Positions 61,943 to 64,000 of a stretch of DNA of 64,000 nt are shown piece after piece (within the stretch, counting starts at the first letter, position 1; each line of letters opens with the position of its first letter). Position numbers and translations under genes: made by a program. The notes under the pieces are model-generated. The model was given only the letters and a program-made list of their open reading frames with translations, ran no database searches and was not told the origin of the DNA. Source of the DNA: Roseiarcus sp963823165 (GTDB lineage: Bacteria; Pseudomonadota; Alphaproteobacteria; Rhizobiales; Beijerinckiaceae); the NCBI GenBank assembly GCA_963823165.1, contig CAWGKV010000023.1, forward strand, positions 1-64,000, given 5' to 3'.

Positions 61943-63238
61943 ATGTCCGCCCCGCCGATCGCCCTCCTGAACGCCCGCCTCGTCGATCCCGAGCGCGAGG
62001 CCGAAATGCGCGGCGGGCTGCTGGCGATGGAAGGGGTGATCGCCGCCGTCGGTCCATCGGTTACGCGCGATCAGGTTCCCCATGAGGCGCGCATCGTCGA
62101 CTGCGGGGGCGACGTGGTCGCGCCCGGCCTTGTCGACATGCGGGTTTTCGTCGGCGAGCCGGGGGCGGAGCATCGGGAGACGATCGCCAGCGCCAGCGCC
62201 GCCGCCGCCGCCGGCGGCGTCACGAGCCTCGTCATGCGCCCCGACACCAATCCCCCGGTCGACGACCCCGCGGTGGTCGACTTCATCCTGCGTCGGGCGC
62301 GCGACGACGCGAAGGTCCGCATATTTCCCTCCGCGGCGCTGACCAAGGGCCGTCAGGGGCGCGAAATCGCCGAGATCGGGCTCCTTGCCGAGGCGGGCGC
62401 CATCGCGTTTTCCGATGGCGACCATTCGGTCGCCGACGCGCAGACCATGCGCCGCGCGATGACCTACGCCCGCGACTTCGACGCGCTCATCGCCCCCGTC
62501 TGCGAGGACCGGTCGTTGCGCGGCGAAGGCGTCGTGGCGGAGGGCCTGCGCGCGAGCTGGCTCGGTCTGCCGGGCATCCCGCGCGAAGCCGAGACGATCT
62601 TGCTCGAGCGCGATCTCAGGCTCGTTGCGCTGACCGGGGCGCGCTATCACGCGGCGCTCCTCTCCAACCGGCTGTCGCTCGAGGCGATGAGGCGCGCGCG
62701 CGAGGCGGGACTGGCCGCGACCTGCGGCGTTTCGATCAACAACCTCAGCCTCAACGAACTGGACGTCGGCGACTACCGCACCTTCCTGAAGCTGAGCCCG
62801 CCCCTGCGGACCGAGGACGAGCGCATGGCGTTGGTCGAGGCCCTGAACGAGGGCCTCGTCGACGTGATCTCGTCCGATCACGACCCGCAGGACGTGGAGA
62901 CGAAGCGGCTGCCGTTCGTTGAGGCCGCCGCCGGCGCGATCGGCCTCGAGACGATGCTGTCGGCGAGCCTGCGGCTCGTCACCGCGGAGCGCATCAGCCT
63001 GCCGCGGCTTTTGCGCGCGATGACTCTGAGGCCGGCTGAAATCCTGCGGCTGCCGGTCGGGCGGCTTTCGGTCGGGGCGCCGGCGGACGTCGTCCGCTTC
63101 GATCCGGACGAGCCTTACGTGCTCGATCCGGCGGTGCTGCATTCGCGCTGCCGCAACACCCCCTTCGACGAGGCCCGGCTCGAGGGAAGGGTGAAGCTGA
63201 CCCTGGTTGCCGGACGCGTCGCCCACGAGTATCTGTAA
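61943..63238 (+). CDS. pyrC: Dihydroorotase-like protein without catalytic His pair (PyrC'/PyrX type)
   Basis: A 431-residue dihydroorotase homologue. The metal motif of active enzymes (Asp-x-His-x-His) reads APGLVDMRVFVGEPG near residue 57, with Arg and Phe replacing both His. DISSDHDPQDVETK-like text near 310 and the C-terminal GRLSVGAPADVVRFDPDEPY are kept. Such proteins are non-catalytic partners that assemble with aspartate carbamoyltransferase (PyrB). This form is standard in alphaproteobacteria, usually next to pyrB. Here the upstream neighbour is hsp20, not pyrB, while plsY follows as usual. It may still bind PyrB encoded elsewhere. Confidence 0.85.
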   Translation: MSAPPIALLNARLVDPEREAEMRGGLLAMEGVIAAVGPSVTRDQVPHEARIVDCGGDVVAPGLVDMRVFVGEPGAEHRETIASASAAAAAGGVTSLVMRPDTNPPVDDPAVVDFILRRARDDAKVRIFPSAALTKGRQGREIAEIGLLAEAGAIAFSDGDHSVADAQTMRRAMTYARDFDALIAPVCEDRSLRGEGVVAEGLRASWLGLPGIPREAETILLERDLRLVALTGARYHAALLSNRLSLEAMRRAREAGLAATCGVSINNLSLNELDVGDYRTFLKLSPPLRTEDERMALVEALNEGLVDVISSDHDPQDVETKRLPFVEAAAGAIGLETMLSASLRLVTAERISLPRLLRAMTLRPAEILRLPVGRLSVGAPADVVRFDPDEPYVLDPAVLHSRCRNTPFDEARLEGRVKLTLVAGRVAHEYL

Positions 63239-63334
63239 TATAAACCAACGGGAAAACTGGGAGAGAGCGGTCGCGCGAAAGGCGGAGGCGATGATCGAGG
63301 CCGAGACCCCCTCCACCGCGCTTCGCGCGGTCCC

Positions 63335-63357
63335 CCTCCCCCGCTTTGCGGGGGAGG
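63335..63357. repeat. Intergenic hairpin repeat between pyrC-like gene and plsY
   Basis: A perfect 10-bp stem CCTCCCCCGC / GCGGGGGAGG with loop TTT, preceded by ACCGCGCTTCGCGCGGT. Same style as the unit at 49985-50010. Confidence 0.65.
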
Positions 63358-63383
63358 ATAACTGAGAGACGAGTGGAGCGCGC

Positions 63384-63980
63384 ATGGTCGGCTTTGAGTA
63401 CGGGGCGGCGCTCGCGCTGGTTCTCGGCTATCTGCTCGGCTCGATCCCGTTCGGCCTCATTCTGACGCGCCTATTCGGCGCAGGCGACTTGCGGTCGATC
63501 GGCTCGGGCAATATCGGCGCGACCAACGTTCTGCGCACCGGCCGCAAGGGTCTCGCCGCGGCGACGCTCGTGCTCGACGCGCTGAAGGCGACCTTCGCCG
63601 TCGTTGTCGGCGGCTGGCTGTTCGGGCCGGAGGGCGCGCTCGCGGCGGCGGCGGGCGCCGTCTTCGGCCACCTCTATCCGGTCTGGGTGAAATTCCGCGG
63701 CGGCAAGGGGGTCGCGACCTTTTTCGGCGGGCTGATCGGGCTCGCCTGGCCGGCGGCGATCGCCTTCGCCGTCGTGTGGCTCGCGGTCGCCTGGTCGACG
63801 CGCTATTCCTCCGCCGCGGCGCTGGCGGCGACGGCCGTCTCGCCGCTGGTCGCGCTCCTGATCGGGCTCCCCGATGTCGCGCTGGTGTTCGCGCTGCTCG
63901 CCGCCCTCGTCTGGTTCAAGCACAGCGCCAACGTTTCACGGCTCCTCAGGGGGACCGAGTCGAAGATCGGGCGCGGGTAG
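63384..63980 (+). CDS. plsY: Glycerol-3-phosphate acyltransferase PlsY
   Basis: A 198-residue integral membrane enzyme that moves the acyl group from acyl-phosphate to glycerol-3-phosphate, the first step of phospholipid synthesis. All three family motifs are present: GYLLGSIPFGLILTRLFG near residue 12, IGSGNIGATNVLRTGRKGLA near 38, and HLYPVWVKFRGGKGVATFFG near 96. The third motif contains the phosphate-binding Gly-Gly-Lys-Gly. Five hydrophobic segments are expected. Its position after the pyrC-like gene is the common alphaproteobacterial order. Confidence 0.96.
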   Translation: MVGFEYGAALALVLGYLLGSIPFGLILTRLFGAGDLRSIGSGNIGATNVLRTGRKGLAAATLVLDALKATFAVVVGGWLFGPEGALAAAAGAVFGHLYPVWVKFRGGKGVATFFGGLIGLAWPAAIAFAVVWLAVAWSTRYSSAAALAATAVSPLVALLIGLPDVALVFALLAALVWFKHSANVSRLLRGTESKIGRG

Positions 63981-64000
63981 TGGTCTGTTTGATCCAGTTT

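Overview
The window is a 64 kb piece of a GC-rich alphaproteobacterial chromosome, most likely from the Hyphomicrobiales (Rhizobiales), perhaps Beijerinckiaceae- or Bradyrhizobiaceae-like. This rests on Ala/Arg-rich proteins, heavy use of GTG and TTG starts, a pyrC-like/plsY pair, a GGAAC-N16-CGTT (EcfG-type) promoter, a FixK/FNR-type box, and GC-rich hairpin repeats typical of that order. I see no rRNA, tRNA or CRISPR array.

Layout. 1-2,000: a complete IS701-like element and a tyrosine-recombinase remnant. 2,000-9,250: a secreted protein, an RraA-like / lactonase / FMN-oxidase catabolic group, a PEP-CTERM protein, a candidate small RNA, lipA and gloB. 9,285-26,377: a divergent sugar locus with an RpiR regulator, a polyol/uronate dehydrogenase, an SDR, a TIM-barrel isomerase, five GFO/IDH/MocA oxidoreductases, an Rbs-type ABC importer, a BadF-type sugar kinase and NagA. 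26,500-32,835: dps, then a LacI-controlled operon with an intradiol dioxygenase. 32,962-42,384: a ten-gene minus-strand operon joining a PQQ alcohol dehydrogenase with predicted lanthanide ligands, dedicated c-type cytochromes, a private haem-copper oxidase with altered proton-channel residues, and accessory periplasmic proteins. A divergent acetate-family transporter follows. 43,400-58,700: small envelope/stress proteins, DUF763, a cupin, GNAT, acyl-CoA synthetase, DUF4239, an MsbA-like exporter, PPK2, SulP, an outer-membrane protein and an isovaleryl-CoA-dehydrogenase-like enzyme. 58,700-63,980: three small heat-shock proteins, a non-catalytic dihydroorotase homologue and plsY.

How it works together. 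The two most striking systems are the alcohol-oxidation respiratory operon, which looks like a self-contained route from periplasmic alcohol to oxygen, and the sugar locus, whose gene content suggests an oxidative (keto-sugar) route feeding an amino sugar to kinase and deacetylase.

Caution. Six genes carry single-base-scale frame breaks (transposase, secreted protein, GFO oxidoreductase, LacI regulator, DUF763, small protein at 60.7 kb), three of them in or beside short homopolymers. That many in 64 kb may mean assembly indels rather than real pseudogenes.
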